From assembly GCA_036003885.1 (NCBI GenBank), contig DASYSA010000010.1:1-64000 (forward strand): a DNA stretch of 64,000 nucleotides, read 5' to 3'. Both the position numbers and the translations under genes were made by a program. Under the pieces are notes generated by a model. The model searched no databases. It saw only the letters and a list, made by a program, of their open reading frames with translations, and was not told the DNA's origin. This stretch comes from DASYSA01 sp036003885 (GTDB lineage: Bacteria > Acidobacteriota > Blastocatellia > UBA7656). The stretch's first letter is position 1. The number at the start of each line of letters is the position of its first letter. Below are positions 48,657 to 58,143 of this stretch, piece by piece.

Positions 48657-49706
48657 TTGGGGGTATCAAAGAGAACTGAGCCGAGGAAGAGAGTTCAGGT
48701 CGTGACGCCGCGCAGACGGGTCGTCAAGTCTCGATCTCGCAAAACAAGCTCGATAAACGTAGCCGAGCTTCTCAGGTCCGCGACCTCTCTTGCCAAACCG
48801 GCCGCGGCTCTGTTGGCTCTGATCCTTCTAATCGTGGGCTACAACGCGATGGCTGACTCCAGCCTGTTTGACCTGCGTCGCGTTGATGTGAGCGGGGTGA
48901 GCTCCGATCTTCAGCCGGCAGTAAGACAGGTAGTTCTCAGCACCGTGAACCAGTCTCGGCTTCTGAGCATCAATCTCGCAACGATCAAGAGAAGGATAGA
49001 GGATCTCCCCCGTGTCCGAGAGGCGAGTGTCGCACGGCTGCTGCCTGACGGACTCTACATTCACACGGTGGAGCGTGAGCCGGCCGTACTCGTACGTCGA
49101 CAGTCCCAATCAATGGTCTGGCTCGACCAGGATGCTGTCGAGGTGGGCGAGTTAGACGTGAAACACGAGTCTGATGTTCCGCCGATACTGAAGGGTTTTG
49201 CTGAGGGCAACCGATCGCCCGCTGCAGTCAGCGAGGATAAGGAACGTATTGACCTTTTCAAAAAGATCGAGCGCGAGTTCAAGCAATCAGACAAACTGTG
49301 GGACCTGATCGACGAAATTGATCTATCGCTTCCGAGAAGGGTGTCCATACGTCTGAAGAGTCTACTCGTAAACATCGTCGTAGGAGGCGAGGACTTTCGA
49401 AACCGCTTCGAAAGGGCCCTCAAGATACTGGGGGCGGCAAAGCAGGGCGATTCGGGATCGCTCGGCCGTTTCGGCGTGCAGGATCCGGAGCAGATGATTC
49501 AGAATCGAGATCGAATAACCTTCATGGACACTTCGCGGCCCGACCGCATCGTGTATAGCTTCTCCAGCACCAGCAAGGAGAAGACCCAGGAAGCGCCTAT
49601 GCGGCGGCAGGAGGATTCGGCTGCCAGCAGGAAGCCAACGCGGGCGCCCTCGCGCCCCAGCGCCACCGAAACAGAACAAAGCAGGCCCCGGAGAATAAAG
49701 AATTAG
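48657..49706 (+). CDS. ftsQ: Cell division protein FtsQ/DivIB
   Basis: Bitopic division protein. From TTG 48657, with GGGAGG 7 nt upstream, it has a basic cytoplasmic tail, one TM (about 45-65), a POTRA domain with FDLRRVDVSGVSSDLQ, then the FtsQ domain (VREASVARLLPDGLYIHTVEREP). The C-terminal ~50 residues are disordered and rich in Arg/Ser/Pro/Thr. Length 349. Extending to 48543 would translate the whole inverted repeat, so I reject that start. Confidence 0.92.
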   Translation: MGVSKRTEPRKRVQVVTPRRRVVKSRSRKTSSINVAELLRSATSLAKPAAALLALILLIVGYNAMADSSLFDLRRVDVSGVSSDLQPAVRQVVLSTVNQSRLLSINLATIKRRIEDLPRVREASVARLLPDGLYIHTVEREPAVLVRRQSQSMVWLDQDAVEVGELDVKHESDVPPILKGFAEGNRSPAAVSEDKERIDLFKKIEREFKQSDKLWDLIDEIDLSLPRRVSIRLKSLLVNIVVGGEDFRNRFERALKILGAAKQGDSGSLGRFGVQDPEQMIQNRDRITFMDTSRPDRIVYSFSSTSKEKTQEAPMRRQEDSAASRKPTRAPSRPSATETEQSRPRRIKN

Positions 49707-49721
49707 GCCGGAGGATTAGCA

Positions 49722-50957
49722 ATGCCAAAGGGAAATAGACATATCGCTGCCCTGGACATCGGAACCACTGAAGTGCGGGCGGTAGTCGGAGAGATCACAG
49801 AAGCCGACCAGCTCGAAATAATCGGCATCGGCCGGGCTCCCTCGCGTGGAGTGCGCAAGGGGGTCGTGGTGAACATCGAGGCCACAGTCGAAGCAACAAA
49901 ACACGCGGTCGAGGAGGCCGAGATGATGTCCGGCCTTCCCATTGACTCAGCCTATGTCAGTTTGTGCGGCGCTCAAGTGCGGGGAATCAACTCCCGTGGG
50001 GTCATCGCAATCAGCCGCCGCAATCGCGACATCACCGAAGAGGATGTCTATCGGGTCATTGAACAGGCCCGCGCCATCAGCGTGCCGACCGATCGCGAGA
50101 TCATCGACGTGCTGCCCCAGGAGTTTACTGTCGATGGGCAGGACGGCATCGGCAATCCCATAGGATTTCTTGGCATGCGCCTCGAAGCGGCGGTCCACGT
50201 GGTGACCTCGCCGATTACCGCTCGCCAGAACGTAATCACCTCAGTCAACAGGGCCGGCATGGAAGTAACTGATACGGTCGTGAGCCACGTCGCCGGGGCC
50301 GAGGCCACATTAACGCAAGATGAGAAGGAGTACGGAGCAGCAGTCATAGATATTGGCGCGGACATCACCAACCTGACGATCATCTATCGCGATGCGATTC
50401 GCCACACGGCGGTTTTTCCGATGGGGGGAAATCACTTCACGAACGACATTGCGGTCGGTCTGAGGACGCCGGTGCCTGAAGCCGAGCGCATTAAGCGAAG
50501 TGAGGGCTGCGCGCTTGCCGCGCTTTTGCCCGACAACGAACGCGTGCAAGTGGTTGAGGTGCCCTCGGTTGGAGGCCGTCAGCCACGGATGTTGAGCCGG
50601 CAGATACTGTGCGAGATTCTTCAACCGAGAGCCGAGGAGATCTTCAGCCACGCGGCAGAGGAGGTTCAGCGGGCCGGCTTCGAGCGGCAAATTCTGTCGA
50701 GCGTGGTGCTGACCGGCGGGGGTTCATTGATGGATGGAGTTGTTGAAATAGCCGAGCAGATTCTGGATCTCCCGGCTAGGCATGGACTGCCCGACTTCGT
50801 CGGGGGGCTTACAGGCGAGATCGACAGCCCGGCATACGCAACGGTGGTGGGAACTTTGCTTTATGGATTTCACAAACAGATGAATCAGAAGAGAATTCAC
50901 TCGCTAAAAGATGGCGCGCCCAAGGCGGCCGGGTTCTTTCGAAGACTGTTCGGTTAA
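49722..50957 (+). CDS. ftsA: Cell division protein FtsA
   Basis: Actin-like ATPase that tethers FtsZ to the membrane. ALDIGTTEVRAVVGE is phosphate loop 1. SHTF/SHS-type insertion and the GAAVIDIGADITNLTIIY and VVLTGGGSLMDG motifs follow. The C-terminal KAAGFFRRLFG is an amphipathic membrane-targeting helix. Length 411. GGAGGATTAGCA precedes the ATG; 15 bp after ftsQ. Confidence 0.96.
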   Translation: MPKGNRHIAALDIGTTEVRAVVGEITEADQLEIIGIGRAPSRGVRKGVVVNIEATVEATKHAVEEAEMMSGLPIDSAYVSLCGAQVRGINSRGVIAISRRNRDITEEDVYRVIEQARAISVPTDREIIDVLPQEFTVDGQDGIGNPIGFLGMRLEAAVHVVTSPITARQNVITSVNRAGMEVTDTVVSHVAGAEATLTQDEKEYGAAVIDIGADITNLTIIYRDAIRHTAVFPMGGNHFTNDIAVGLRTPVPEAERIKRSEGCALAALLPDNERVQVVEVPSVGGRQPRMLSRQILCEILQPRAEEIFSHAAEEVQRAGFERQILSSVVLTGGGSLMDGVVEIAEQILDLPARHGLPDFVGGLTGEIDSPAYATVVGTLLYGFHKQMNQKRIHSLKDGAPKAAGFFRRLFG

Positions 50958-50997
50958 GAAAGTTTGAAAAAAATGTCTGTTCAGTGGGAGAAAGTTG

Positions 50998-51026
50998 TTG
51001 TGAGGCCAAGTCGACTGTGCTACTAT
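50998..51026 (+). promoter_or_regulatory. Candidate promoter and long leader of ftsZ
   Basis: TTGTGA (50998-51003) and TACTAT (51021-51026) with a 17-bp spacer lie after ftsA. The leader to ftsZ would be about 260 nt and has no gene. It contains a nested hairpin near 51144-51177: GGGG/CCCC outside and GCGTG/CGCAC inside. The ftsA-ftsZ gap (335 bp) is unusually long for this cluster. Confidence 0.5.
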
Positions 51027-51292
51027 GCGGTGTGTTTTCCGGAGCTAGGTGTACCACATATAGTAGCAACCGGCTGCCAGCCTCGTAGGCACTGTTGGAG
51101 AACCCCTTAATGTGAGCGGACGCTTAGTCAAGTGGCCGAAGGGGGATTCTATTGCGTGCTCGCACGATAACCCCAGCGGTGTTCGAAAGCTTTGAAGTTC
51201 AACAGAGATCGTTCTAGCGTGAGCTGCTGCCTCTCCCCTGGAGGGTGCGGCTCACCCGGTTGCTAACCCTTTGCAAGCAGGAGGCACCTATA

Positions 51293-52429
51293 ATGGCAGC
51301 GGATGTGCATAAAGAGACTCGTCCGGGAGTAATAACTTTCGACGACCCGGATCACTTTTCAAACGGCGCAAGAATCAAAGTAGTAGGGGTTGGCGGCGGA
51401 GGCGGCAATGCAGTCAACCAGATGATTGAAATGGGCATCGAGGGAGTACAGTTCCTCGTAGCCAACACCGACCTTCAATCGCTCAAGAACTCCAGGGCGT
51501 CTGTAAAGATTCAGATCGGCGAAAAGCTCACTCGCGGTCTCGGTGTGGGAGGCGATCCTGAGAAGGGTCGACAATCTGCGCTCGAAGACACCGAGAAGAT
51601 AATCGAAGCGCTCGAGGGCGCCGACATGGTCTTTATCACCGCGGGTCTGGGCGGCGGCACCGGAACCGGCGCGGCTCCCATCATCGCGAGCCTTGCCACG
51701 GAACTTGGCGCCCTTACTGTCGCAGTTGTAACCAAGCCATTCCGATTCGAAGGTCGCCGCCGCCAGCGGCAGGGAGAACAGGGCCTCGGCGAACTGCGCG
51801 AGTGTGTCGACACCGTCATAACAATTCCGAATGAGCGGCTTCTGAATGCAATATCGCGCGCAACGCCGATCCTCGAGTCCTTCAAATTCGCCGACGACGT
51901 CCTGCGCCAGGCGGTCCAGGGGATATCGGACATCATAACCGTACCCGGCCTTATCAATGTCGACTTCGCCGACGTGAAGACGATAATGGAAGGGATGGGA
52001 ATGGCCCTGATGGGAACGGGGTCGGCAACCGGGGAAAACCGCGCCATAGAGGCAACCCAACGTGCTATATCGAGCCCCCTTCTCGAGGAGGCCTCGATCG
52101 AGGGCGCCAAGGGGTTGCTGGTCAACGTGACCGGGGGGACCGACCTGACTCTGTTCGAGGTCAACGAAGCGATGTCCATCATTCATGACGCTGCGGACCC
52201 GGATGCAAACATTATCTTCGGCGCCGTACTGGATGAACGGCTGGCAGACGAAATGAGGATCACGGTTATTGCTACCGGGTTCGACAAGGCGGCGGCGACA
52301 ACGGAAACGGCCAGGCCATTCCCAGGCCCGCCGACCGCTCCAGAGCAGCAGCGAAGCACAGCGGCTGGTGAGGGTCTCCGCCGCGACGATCTAAATGTCC
52401 CCGCCTTCATTCGCAAGAAGGCGGACTAG
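51293..52429 (+). CDS. ftsZ: Cell division protein FtsZ
   Basis: Tubulin-like GTPase that forms the Z ring. The nucleotide signature GGGTGTG is at residues 120-126, the T3/T7 loops are conserved, and the C-terminal peptide [12 protein letters not shown] binds FtsA. Length 378 from ATG 51293 (AGGAGGCACC 7 nt upstream). One small oddity is the Arg/Gln-rich [14 protein letters not shown] where many FtsZ have FEGKKRMKQAEEGI. Confidence 0.97.
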   Translation: MAADVHKETRPGVITFDDPDHFSNGARIKVVGVGGGGGNAVNQMIEMGIEGVQFLVANTDLQSLKNSRASVKIQIGEKLTRGLGVGGDPEKGRQSALEDTEKIIEALEGADMVFITAGLGGGTGTGAAPIIASLATELGALTVAVVTKPFRFEGRRRQRQGEQGLGELRECVDTVITIPNERLLNAISRATPILESFKFADDVLRQAVQGISDIITVPGLINVDFADVKTIMEGMGMALMGTGSATGENRAIEATQRAISSPLLEEASIEGAKGLLVNVTGGTDLTLFEVNEAMSIIHDAADPDANIIFGAVLDERLADEMRITVIATGFDKAAATTETARPFPGPPTAPEQQRSTAAGEGLRRDDLNVPAFIRKKAD

Positions 52430-52449
52430 GATTCTTCGCGATATCCTCC

Positions 52450-52487
52450 AATGGGCCGCAGCTACTCCGGCAGCGGCCCATTTCTTT
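52450..52487 (+). terminator. Intrinsic terminator after ftsZ
   Basis: ATGGGCCGC (52451-52459) pairs with GCGGCCCAT (52473-52481), a 9-bp GC-rich stem, followed by TTCTTTCTC. It marks the end of the dcw cluster. The remaining bases to 52715 hold no gene that I can see. Confidence 0.85.
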
Positions 52488-52715
52488 CTCTGAACCGAGG
52501 TGAGACAGGGTCAACTCCCATTCCGGTCTGATTCGGTTGAGTTTTTATATCCGCATCACTAAGATTCTTAATGTTTCATCGGAGACATATGCTGTTCCTG
52601 CAGCCCAATCTGCGAGACCGGCCTGTAAGGACGTGAGTTGGCCCGAGTCCCACTGTGCCCACTTTTTTCGTACCAGGGTGCTGGGGCGGCTCCATTGCCA
52701 GCCTGGAGAGACAGA

Positions 52716-54458
52716 ATGCAAGCAGTCGAGGTAAGCTACACCGAATTCCAGACTACGGACCTAGAGCCGCGCCTTGGACTAATCGACAGACTCGAACGAA
52801 AGAAGACGCTGCTCATCTTCATTACCGTGGTTTTGGCATTCAGCGTCCGCGTCTACAGGCTGGACTCGGCAAGCCTGTCGGAAGACGAAACCAATAAGGT
52901 TTTTGCAGTCCGGGCTTATGAGCAGGGGGACTTCACCGTCAATGCCGAACACCCGATGATGATGAAGATGCTTTGCTACTGCTCCGTGAAGGTGTGTCAG
53001 CTCTTCAACCAGGGATTGGGAGAGAGGCTCGGCCTGGCTATCCCGGAAGAGACAGCGTTGCGTTTGCCTAACGCGACGTTCGGGGCGATCACCGTCGTTC
53101 CGCTCTTCCTCTTCGTCGCTTCCCTGTTTGGATTTCGAGTTGGCCTCGTCACGGCGTTGTTGTGGGCGTCGGGCCTCAACGCGGTATGGATCAACCGGGT
53201 AGTCAAGGAAGACACGCTGCTGGTCTTCTTCATGTTCACTGGGTTCTATCTGTACAACTGCGCCAAGCAACGTCCAGCCTCGGACGTCTCCGGCCAGGAG
53301 CGACTATACGCGCTTGCGGGCGCTGCCTTTGGAATGATGATGGCTTCGAAGTACTTTCCGCACTACTTCGGACTGGGAGTTCTGTTTTATCACCTGGCTG
53401 GCTACGACAGCCGCGACAACCGGGGGCGAACCCCACGAATGACAGCCAGTCTCTTCGGCTCGATGCTTCTTGCAGCTGTGATCTTCAATCCGGCGCTCTT
53501 CTCGCCCGCGACATGGCGATATCTGTTGCTCTACCTGGGCGAAGACCTTCAGACTCATCACGGCTACCTGATCATGCAGACGCTTCACGATAACGACCTC
53601 CTGTCGATGCCGCACGGGAGCCCCTGGTATTTCTACTTCTTGTTTCTCGCCGTCAAGTTGCCGCTGCCGGTGCTGATAGCCTTTCTCATCGGGCTCGTCG
53701 AGGTCTTTCGCCATCGCGGGCCGGCAGACAAAATACGAGGCTATCTCTTTCTCAGGGTAATGCTCGTCTTCTGGCTGGTTCCGATGTCCATAGCGGGGTC
53801 GAAGTTCCTGCGTTATACGCTGTCGCTTATGCCGTTGGTCTACATCACGGCAGCGATTGCGATAGTTCAAATGTGGCGGGTTTTGTCATCCGCACTTGGG
53901 AAGTTGTCGCTGCGAGCGGGGCCGGCCGGACTTGCGGCGGCAGCCGGCGTCGCAGTTGTGTTCCTGGTCTCGCCGGCGGTGTCGATGATCCGGAGCCTTC
54001 CCTACCCGAGCCTCTATGTAAACGCGCTGGGGGGCAATCGTGTCGGGTACTACTTTCCGCATGACGAGTTCTACGATCTCGGAGCGCGGGAGAGCATCGA
54101 GTATCTGGCCCAGTCCGCTCCTCGAGGAGCAACTATCGCCAGCGACATCCCTGGAGTTGTTGAGTACTATCTCGAGCGGTACAATCGACCCGACATTCGC
54201 TCTGAGATACTGTCGCATCCGGACTTCAGTCTCGCCAGGAGCCAGCCCGACTATGTGATCCTGCAACGCGGCCGGGTCTACTTTGAGAATCAACAGACTT
54301 TCAAGCTGGTCGAAAACACCTATCCCATCGTGCAGGCCAGTACCTACGCCGGAACCGATGCTGTTCGGGTGTATATGCTGGGCGACGAGGCAGCCACCCG
54401 CCATCAATGGGCCGAACCGAACGATCGTCCGCTGCTGTACCGAAGAAGTAGTGAGTAA
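52716..54458 (+). CDS. Membrane glycosyltransferase of the GT39/PMT-ArnT type
   Basis: A 580-residue protein with about eleven to twelve TM helices. The first periplasmic loop has LSEDETNKVF, where the acidic pair is the likely catalytic site of GT-C enzymes using a polyprenyl-phosphate sugar. A C-terminal soluble domain (about 470-580) follows. GGAGAGACAGA precedes ATG 52716. With the ChbG-like and GT2 genes it forms a probable operon that makes and transfers a lipid-linked sugar. The acceptor is unknown. Confidence 0.82.
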   Translation: MQAVEVSYTEFQTTDLEPRLGLIDRLERKKTLLIFITVVLAFSVRVYRLDSASLSEDETNKVFAVRAYEQGDFTVNAEHPMMMKMLCYCSVKVCQLFNQGLGERLGLAIPEETALRLPNATFGAITVVPLFLFVASLFGFRVGLVTALLWASGLNAVWINRVVKEDTLLVFFMFTGFYLYNCAKQRPASDVSGQERLYALAGAAFGMMMASKYFPHYFGLGVLFYHLAGYDSRDNRGRTPRMTASLFGSMLLAAVIFNPALFSPATWRYLLLYLGEDLQTHHGYLIMQTLHDNDLLSMPHGSPWYFYFLFLAVKLPLPVLIAFLIGLVEVFRHRGPADKIRGYLFLRVMLVFWLVPMSIAGSKFLRYTLSLMPLVYITAAIAIVQMWRVLSSALGKLSLRAGPAGLAAAAGVAVVFLVSPAVSMIRSLPYPSLYVNALGGNRVGYYFPHDEFYDLGARESIEYLAQSAPRGATIASDIPGVVEYYLERYNRPDIRSEILSHPDFSLARSQPDYVILQRGRVYFENQQTFKLVENTYPIVQASTYAGTDAVRVYMLGDEAATRHQWAEPNDRPLLYRRSSE

Positions 54459-54468
54459 TTCTGAAGCA

Positions 54469-55341
54469 ATGCGACAACTGATCGTTAACGCCGACGACTT
54501 TGGATTCACGCGTGGAGTCAACGCTGGAATACTACGAGCATTCTCCGAGGGGATTCTGACCAGTACGACGATAATGGCAACCGGCCCCGCTTTTGAAGAT
54601 GCGGTCGAACTCGCACTGACGAACCCTTCGTTGCCTGTTGGCTGCCACCTCGCCCTGGTTGGAGGAAGGCCCAGTGCGCCACCTCAGACTGTGGCCTCCC
54701 TGATTGACGCCGCGGGAAACATGCCGGCTACACTTACCCAATTGGCGGTCAGATTGGTTGCCGGAAGGGTGCGTATTGCAGACATCGAGCACGAATTCCG
54801 TTCTCAAATCGAGCGCGTCCTGGTCGCGGGAATCAAGCCCAGCCATCTTGATACCCACAAGCACACACATATCTATCCGCCGGTCATGAGGGCGTTGGCT
54901 CGAATCGCCCGCGAGTTCGGCATCAAATGCGTGCGCAATCCGTTTGAAGGCATTCGTAATGCCCGCACGGGACAGCTCGCCCGCGGCAGGCGGATGGTCT
55001 ATCTGAAACAGCGGGTGACTTCGATGGCGATTCTTCCCGGCATCCCTCAGTTTCGCAGCATAGTCGACAAACACGGATTGCGAACACCGGATCACTTCCG
55101 CGGGGTGAGTCTTACCGGTATCCTCGAAGGCCCGGCAATTCAAGATGTGATGAGGTCGCTGCCGGAGGGCACTACCGAGTTGATGTGCCATCCGGGCTTC
55201 TACGACGCGGATCTCGATCGCGCACACACTCGGCTCAAGCGGGAACGCCAGCGCGAACTCGACGCGCTCACGGACCCGCAGATCCGAAACTTCTCATTAA
55301 GCCAGGGGATCAATCTTGTGAGCTACGCCGAGCTCAGTTGA
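54469..55341 (+). CDS. YdjC/ChbG family carbohydrate deacetylase (HpnK-like)
   Basis: A 290-residue metal-dependent deacetylase fold. The motif VNADDFGFTRGVNAGI holds the DD metal site, SHLDTHKHTHIYP the His pair, and TELMCHPGF the third region. Relatives remove N-acetyl from chitooligosaccharides or act in hopanoid biosynthesis. Placed between two membrane glycosyltransferases, it may modify their sugar. The start is the ATG at 54469, 10 bp after the GT39-like gene; a GTG at 54451 is possible. Confidence 0.85.
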   Translation: MRQLIVNADDFGFTRGVNAGILRAFSEGILTSTTIMATGPAFEDAVELALTNPSLPVGCHLALVGGRPSAPPQTVASLIDAAGNMPATLTQLAVRLVAGRVRIADIEHEFRSQIERVLVAGIKPSHLDTHKHTHIYPPVMRALARIAREFGIKCVRNPFEGIRNARTGQLARGRRMVYLKQRVTSMAILPGIPQFRSIVDKHGLRTPDHFRGVSLTGILEGPAIQDVMRSLPEGTTELMCHPGFYDADLDRAHTRLKRERQRELDALTDPQIRNFSLSQGINLVSYAELS

Positions 55342-55355
55342 ATTCAGGTGAACTT

Positions 55356-56375
55356 ATGTTTCAGAAAGAGGCTCCAAAGTACAGTATTGTTGTTCCATTT
55401 CACAACGAGCAGGAGAGCGTCGGGGAACTGTATGGCAAGCTCTCGGACGTGATGCCCGGCCCCGGCGAGCAGGTCGAGTTCGTCTTCGTCGACGACCATA
55501 GCACTGACGGGACACTTCCCATCCTGGAGCATCTCGCGGAGAACGACCCGCGCATCGTTGTGATTCATCTGAAGCGTAACTATGGGCAGACCGCAGCGCT
55601 GGCGGCTGGTTTCGACATGGCCGAGGGCGCGATCATCATTGCGATGGATGGCGACTTGCAGCACGATCCAGCCGACATCCCGGCAATGCTCCGCGCCTTT
55701 GAAGACACCGGCTGCGACATTGTAAGCGGCTGGCGCAACCACCGTGCCGACAATCTCCTGCTGAGAAGGCTCCCATCGCGAACCGCCAATTGGTTGATGT
55801 CCAGGCTTTCGGGCGTAGACATTCATGACTTCGGCACAACCTTCAAGGTCTATCGCCGCGAAACGATCAAGCAGATACGGCTCTACGGAGAGATGCACCG
55901 CTTCATTCCTGCGCTCGCGTCATGGAACGGAGCTACCGTGGTAGAGATACCGATCCACAACATCGAACGGCCCGGCGGCAGATCTCACTACGGCATCTCC
56001 CGCACCCTGCGAGTTTTGCTCGATCTGCTGACCATCCGCTTTCTGTTGAAGTACGTCACCCGTCCGTTACACTTCCTGGGGCCTCCGGGCCTTCTGGGCA
56101 TGCTCCTTGGAATGGCGATTTTTGGCTGGCTTATAATCGAAAAGCTGATCTATGGAACCGATTTGTTCGATTCTCACGGTCCGCTGATGCTTATGGGAGC
56201 CGTGCTCTTCCTGGCGGGCGTGCAGTTGATCTCATCCGGCATTCTCGCCGAGTTGTCCAGCAGGACATACTTTGAGTCGCAGGGAAAACCGATCTACTCG
56301 ATCGAACGCATAATAAACGGCAAACTGAATGCCTCCGCGGAAAAGACTGCTGTGGGGAGCGGCCGAGTCGAATAG
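55356..56375 (+). CDS. Family 2 glycosyltransferase, polyprenyl-phosphate sugar synthase type
   Basis: A 339-residue DPM1/ArnC/GtrB-like enzyme. GT-A motifs YSIVVPFHNEQESV, EFVFVDDHSTDGT, and the metal site AMDGDLQHDP, followed by FGTTFKVYRRE. Two C-terminal TM helices (about 250-315) anchor it. It probably loads a sugar onto undecaprenyl phosphate for the upstream GT39-like enzyme. It is 14 bp after the deacetylase and ends 4 bp from the convergent anti-sigma gene. Confidence 0.88.
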   Translation: MFQKEAPKYSIVVPFHNEQESVGELYGKLSDVMPGPGEQVEFVFVDDHSTDGTLPILEHLAENDPRIVVIHLKRNYGQTAALAAGFDMAEGAIIIAMDGDLQHDPADIPAMLRAFEDTGCDIVSGWRNHRADNLLLRRLPSRTANWLMSRLSGVDIHDFGTTFKVYRRETIKQIRLYGEMHRFIPALASWNGATVVEIPIHNIERPGGRSHYGISRTLRVLLDLLTIRFLLKYVTRPLHFLGPPGLLGMLLGMAIFGWLIIEKLIYGTDLFDSHGPLMLMGAVLFLAGVQLISSGILAELSSRTYFESQGKPIYSIERIINGKLNASAEKTAVGSGRVE

Positions 56376-56379
56376 GGTT

Positions 56380-57240
56380 TCAGTCCTCGACGATGAAGTA
56401 ATCCGCTTCGCGAGGCTCGGTATCCGCTCGCTCGACACGAGGGAGCCGGATCTCGTCGCGAAGAATCAAGTCCGACACTACGACACGATTGCTGTCGCCG
56501 AAATCGAGCAAGGCGTGAAATGGTTTCCTATCGAATCGTTCTGGCTCACCGGTATACTTGAGGACATCCGCCCCCATCGCGTCCGTTGCCCTTTCGAACA
56601 TCTCAACTCCGCGAAGGCTACCCGACCTATCCACAACGATGACAGGCACCAGAGCCGCTCGCTCGGATCCGGATTCCGGGTGAGTGACCGCCTCCCTGCG
56701 ACTCACCTCAAGCTCTTCCCTTCTTTGAACCAGCAACTGCGTGAGCTTCGCGATCATCTCCTGGCTGACCGCGTACGTAGCTGTCTTTTGTTGGGCGAAA
56801 CTGCTCTCCTCCCAATCACGGATCAGTTCCCATGCCGCAGCCGGAACCTCGGCCGCCAGGCTGTGTGAAGGGCTGTATTCGGCAGCACTACGTTCAGCGC
56901 TTGCATACTCAGCCAATTCCTGGGCACAGCTTCGGCACGAAGCGACATGTGCGGCCGTCGCTGCCCCCCTGGGCCTGGCCGACTTGCCATAAAAGAACGA
57001 AGCGATCTCGCTTACATCGGGATGCGTCCGGGCAGGCTCAAGACTGAAACCTGACCGCTCCGGACCGTGCTTGAGCGCGCGTGTCAACGCGACAATTGCC
57101 CGGCAATCATCGCAGGTCGACAGATGCTCATCAATCACCTGGCTCGATGGCCCGTCTGATTCGCCCCTCAAATACTCGAACAACTTCTCTGGATGTGCGG
57201 ACTTCCTTGCCACTAGATCACCAACTTCCATGCCACTCAT
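56380..57240 (-). CDS. Zinc-finger anti-sigma factor-like protein
   Basis: A 286-residue protein with two zf-HC2-type motifs, H39-x3-C43-x2-C46 and H98-x3-C102-x2-C105. The C-terminal half (about 160-286) is soluble and of unknown fold; I see no transmembrane segment, so this is not the classic membrane anti-sigma. It lies 63 bp downstream of the ECF sigma gene in the same orientation, the usual pairing. Confidence 0.75.
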   Translation of the reverse strand: MSGMEVGDLVARKSAHPEKLFEYLRGESDGPSSQVIDEHLSTCDDCRAIVALTRALKHGPERSGFSLEPARTHPDVSEIASFFYGKSARPRGAATAAHVASCRSCAQELAEYASAERSAAEYSPSHSLAAEVPAAAWELIRDWEESSFAQQKTATYAVSQEMIAKLTQLLVQRREELEVSRREAVTHPESGSERAALVPVIVVDRSGSLRGVEMFERATDAMGADVLKYTGEPERFDRKPFHALLDFGDSNRVVVSDLILRDEIRLPRVERADTEPREADYFIVED

Positions 57241-57303
57241 TCAAATCTGCGACTGACCCGGAACGGCCGCCGGGGAGTTCGCTAACAAAACTCATCTGCA
57301 CTA

Positions 57304-58026
57304 TCAGCTGCGCATTGATCCTGGCCGGCTTGAGAGTAACGCCTGCGCCGACGTTATGCCGCGTTCGGCCAGCCACTTCAGCAACCTGACCCGGAGTCGC
57401 CTCGCGCGCTGGTAAACGAGGTCTTCGGACATATCATACTTCTCAGAGATCTCCTTTGCGCCGCGCTCGCCTACAATGTACTCGTTGACGATGACGCTGT
57501 CTTTCCAGTCGCGGCAAACATCGGTCAGCAGTTGATCGATGATCTCGCGCTGCTGGGTGCTGACGGCCCGCGCTTCAGGGGACGCCTCCCGGGAGGGCGC
57601 CCTGTCCACGGCGGTAGGCTCGTCTGAATCGGGATCGCTGACCGGCCGCGGGTCCCACGATTTGTCCCTGCCAACGCGTCGAATCGTATCGATCATCTCG
57701 CTGGTGGTTATTCGAGCAATGAAGCTGGAGAGCTTCCCCTCCTTGCGCCACTGCGCCAGCCCACGATAGACCTTGAAGATCGCTCTCGAGATCACATCGT
57801 CGGCCGAATCCCACGCCGGAAAGCGGAAACGGGAGTTACGCACAATGTGGTTGATTAACCACTGGTAGCGGCCAATGATCCTCTCAAAACACAGGTGCGC
57901 GGCCTGACGATCATTCTTTGAAGAGGCGAGGAACGTGTCGACCAGCTCCTCGTCGCTTGATTCATCGAGCCAACGCTCATCAATCTCGGCTCCCGCACCT
58001 GACTCATTGGGCATGTGCTCACTCAT
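57304..58026 (-). CDS. ECF-type RNA polymerase sigma factor
   Basis: A 240-residue extracytoplasmic-function sigma factor. Region 2 is visible in WDSADDVISRAIFKVYRGLAQW and SSFIARITTSEMID. Region 4 is the helix-turn-helix GAKEISEKYDMSEDLVYQRARRLRVRL. It lacks regions 1 and 3. The acidic N-terminal ~30 residues and the linker (RPVSDPDSDEP) are longer than usual. ATG 58026 is preferred over the TTG at 58035. Probably controlled by the zinc-finger protein downstream. Confidence 0.85.
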   Translation of the reverse strand: MSEHMPNESGAGAEIDERWLDESSDEELVDTFLASSKNDRQAAHLCFERIIGRYQWLINHIVRNSRFRFPAWDSADDVISRAIFKVYRGLAQWRKEGKLSSFIARITTSEMIDTIRRVGRDKSWDPRPVSDPDSDEPTAVDRAPSREASPEARAVSTQQREIIDQLLTDVCRDWKDSVIVNEYIVGERGAKEISEKYDMSEDLVYQRARRLRVRLLKWLAERGITSAQALLSSRPGSMRS

Positions 58027-58143
58027 CTGTGCCAATTCTGGCTATAGCCGGCGAGCGCATTTTACCATCGAGCCTGACCGGCCCGAAAGCCTGGTTGCTA
58101 GACGGGGGTGGGGTGGTTTGCCTGACAAGTCAGAGATCACCCA

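Noticed and set aside
51110..51210. Possible tRNA, considered as a tRNA-Sec candidate, in the ftsZ leader
   Set aside because: GTGGCCGAAGGGGG and GTTCGAA look tRNA-like, but there is no closing acceptor stem and no TCA anticodon loop.
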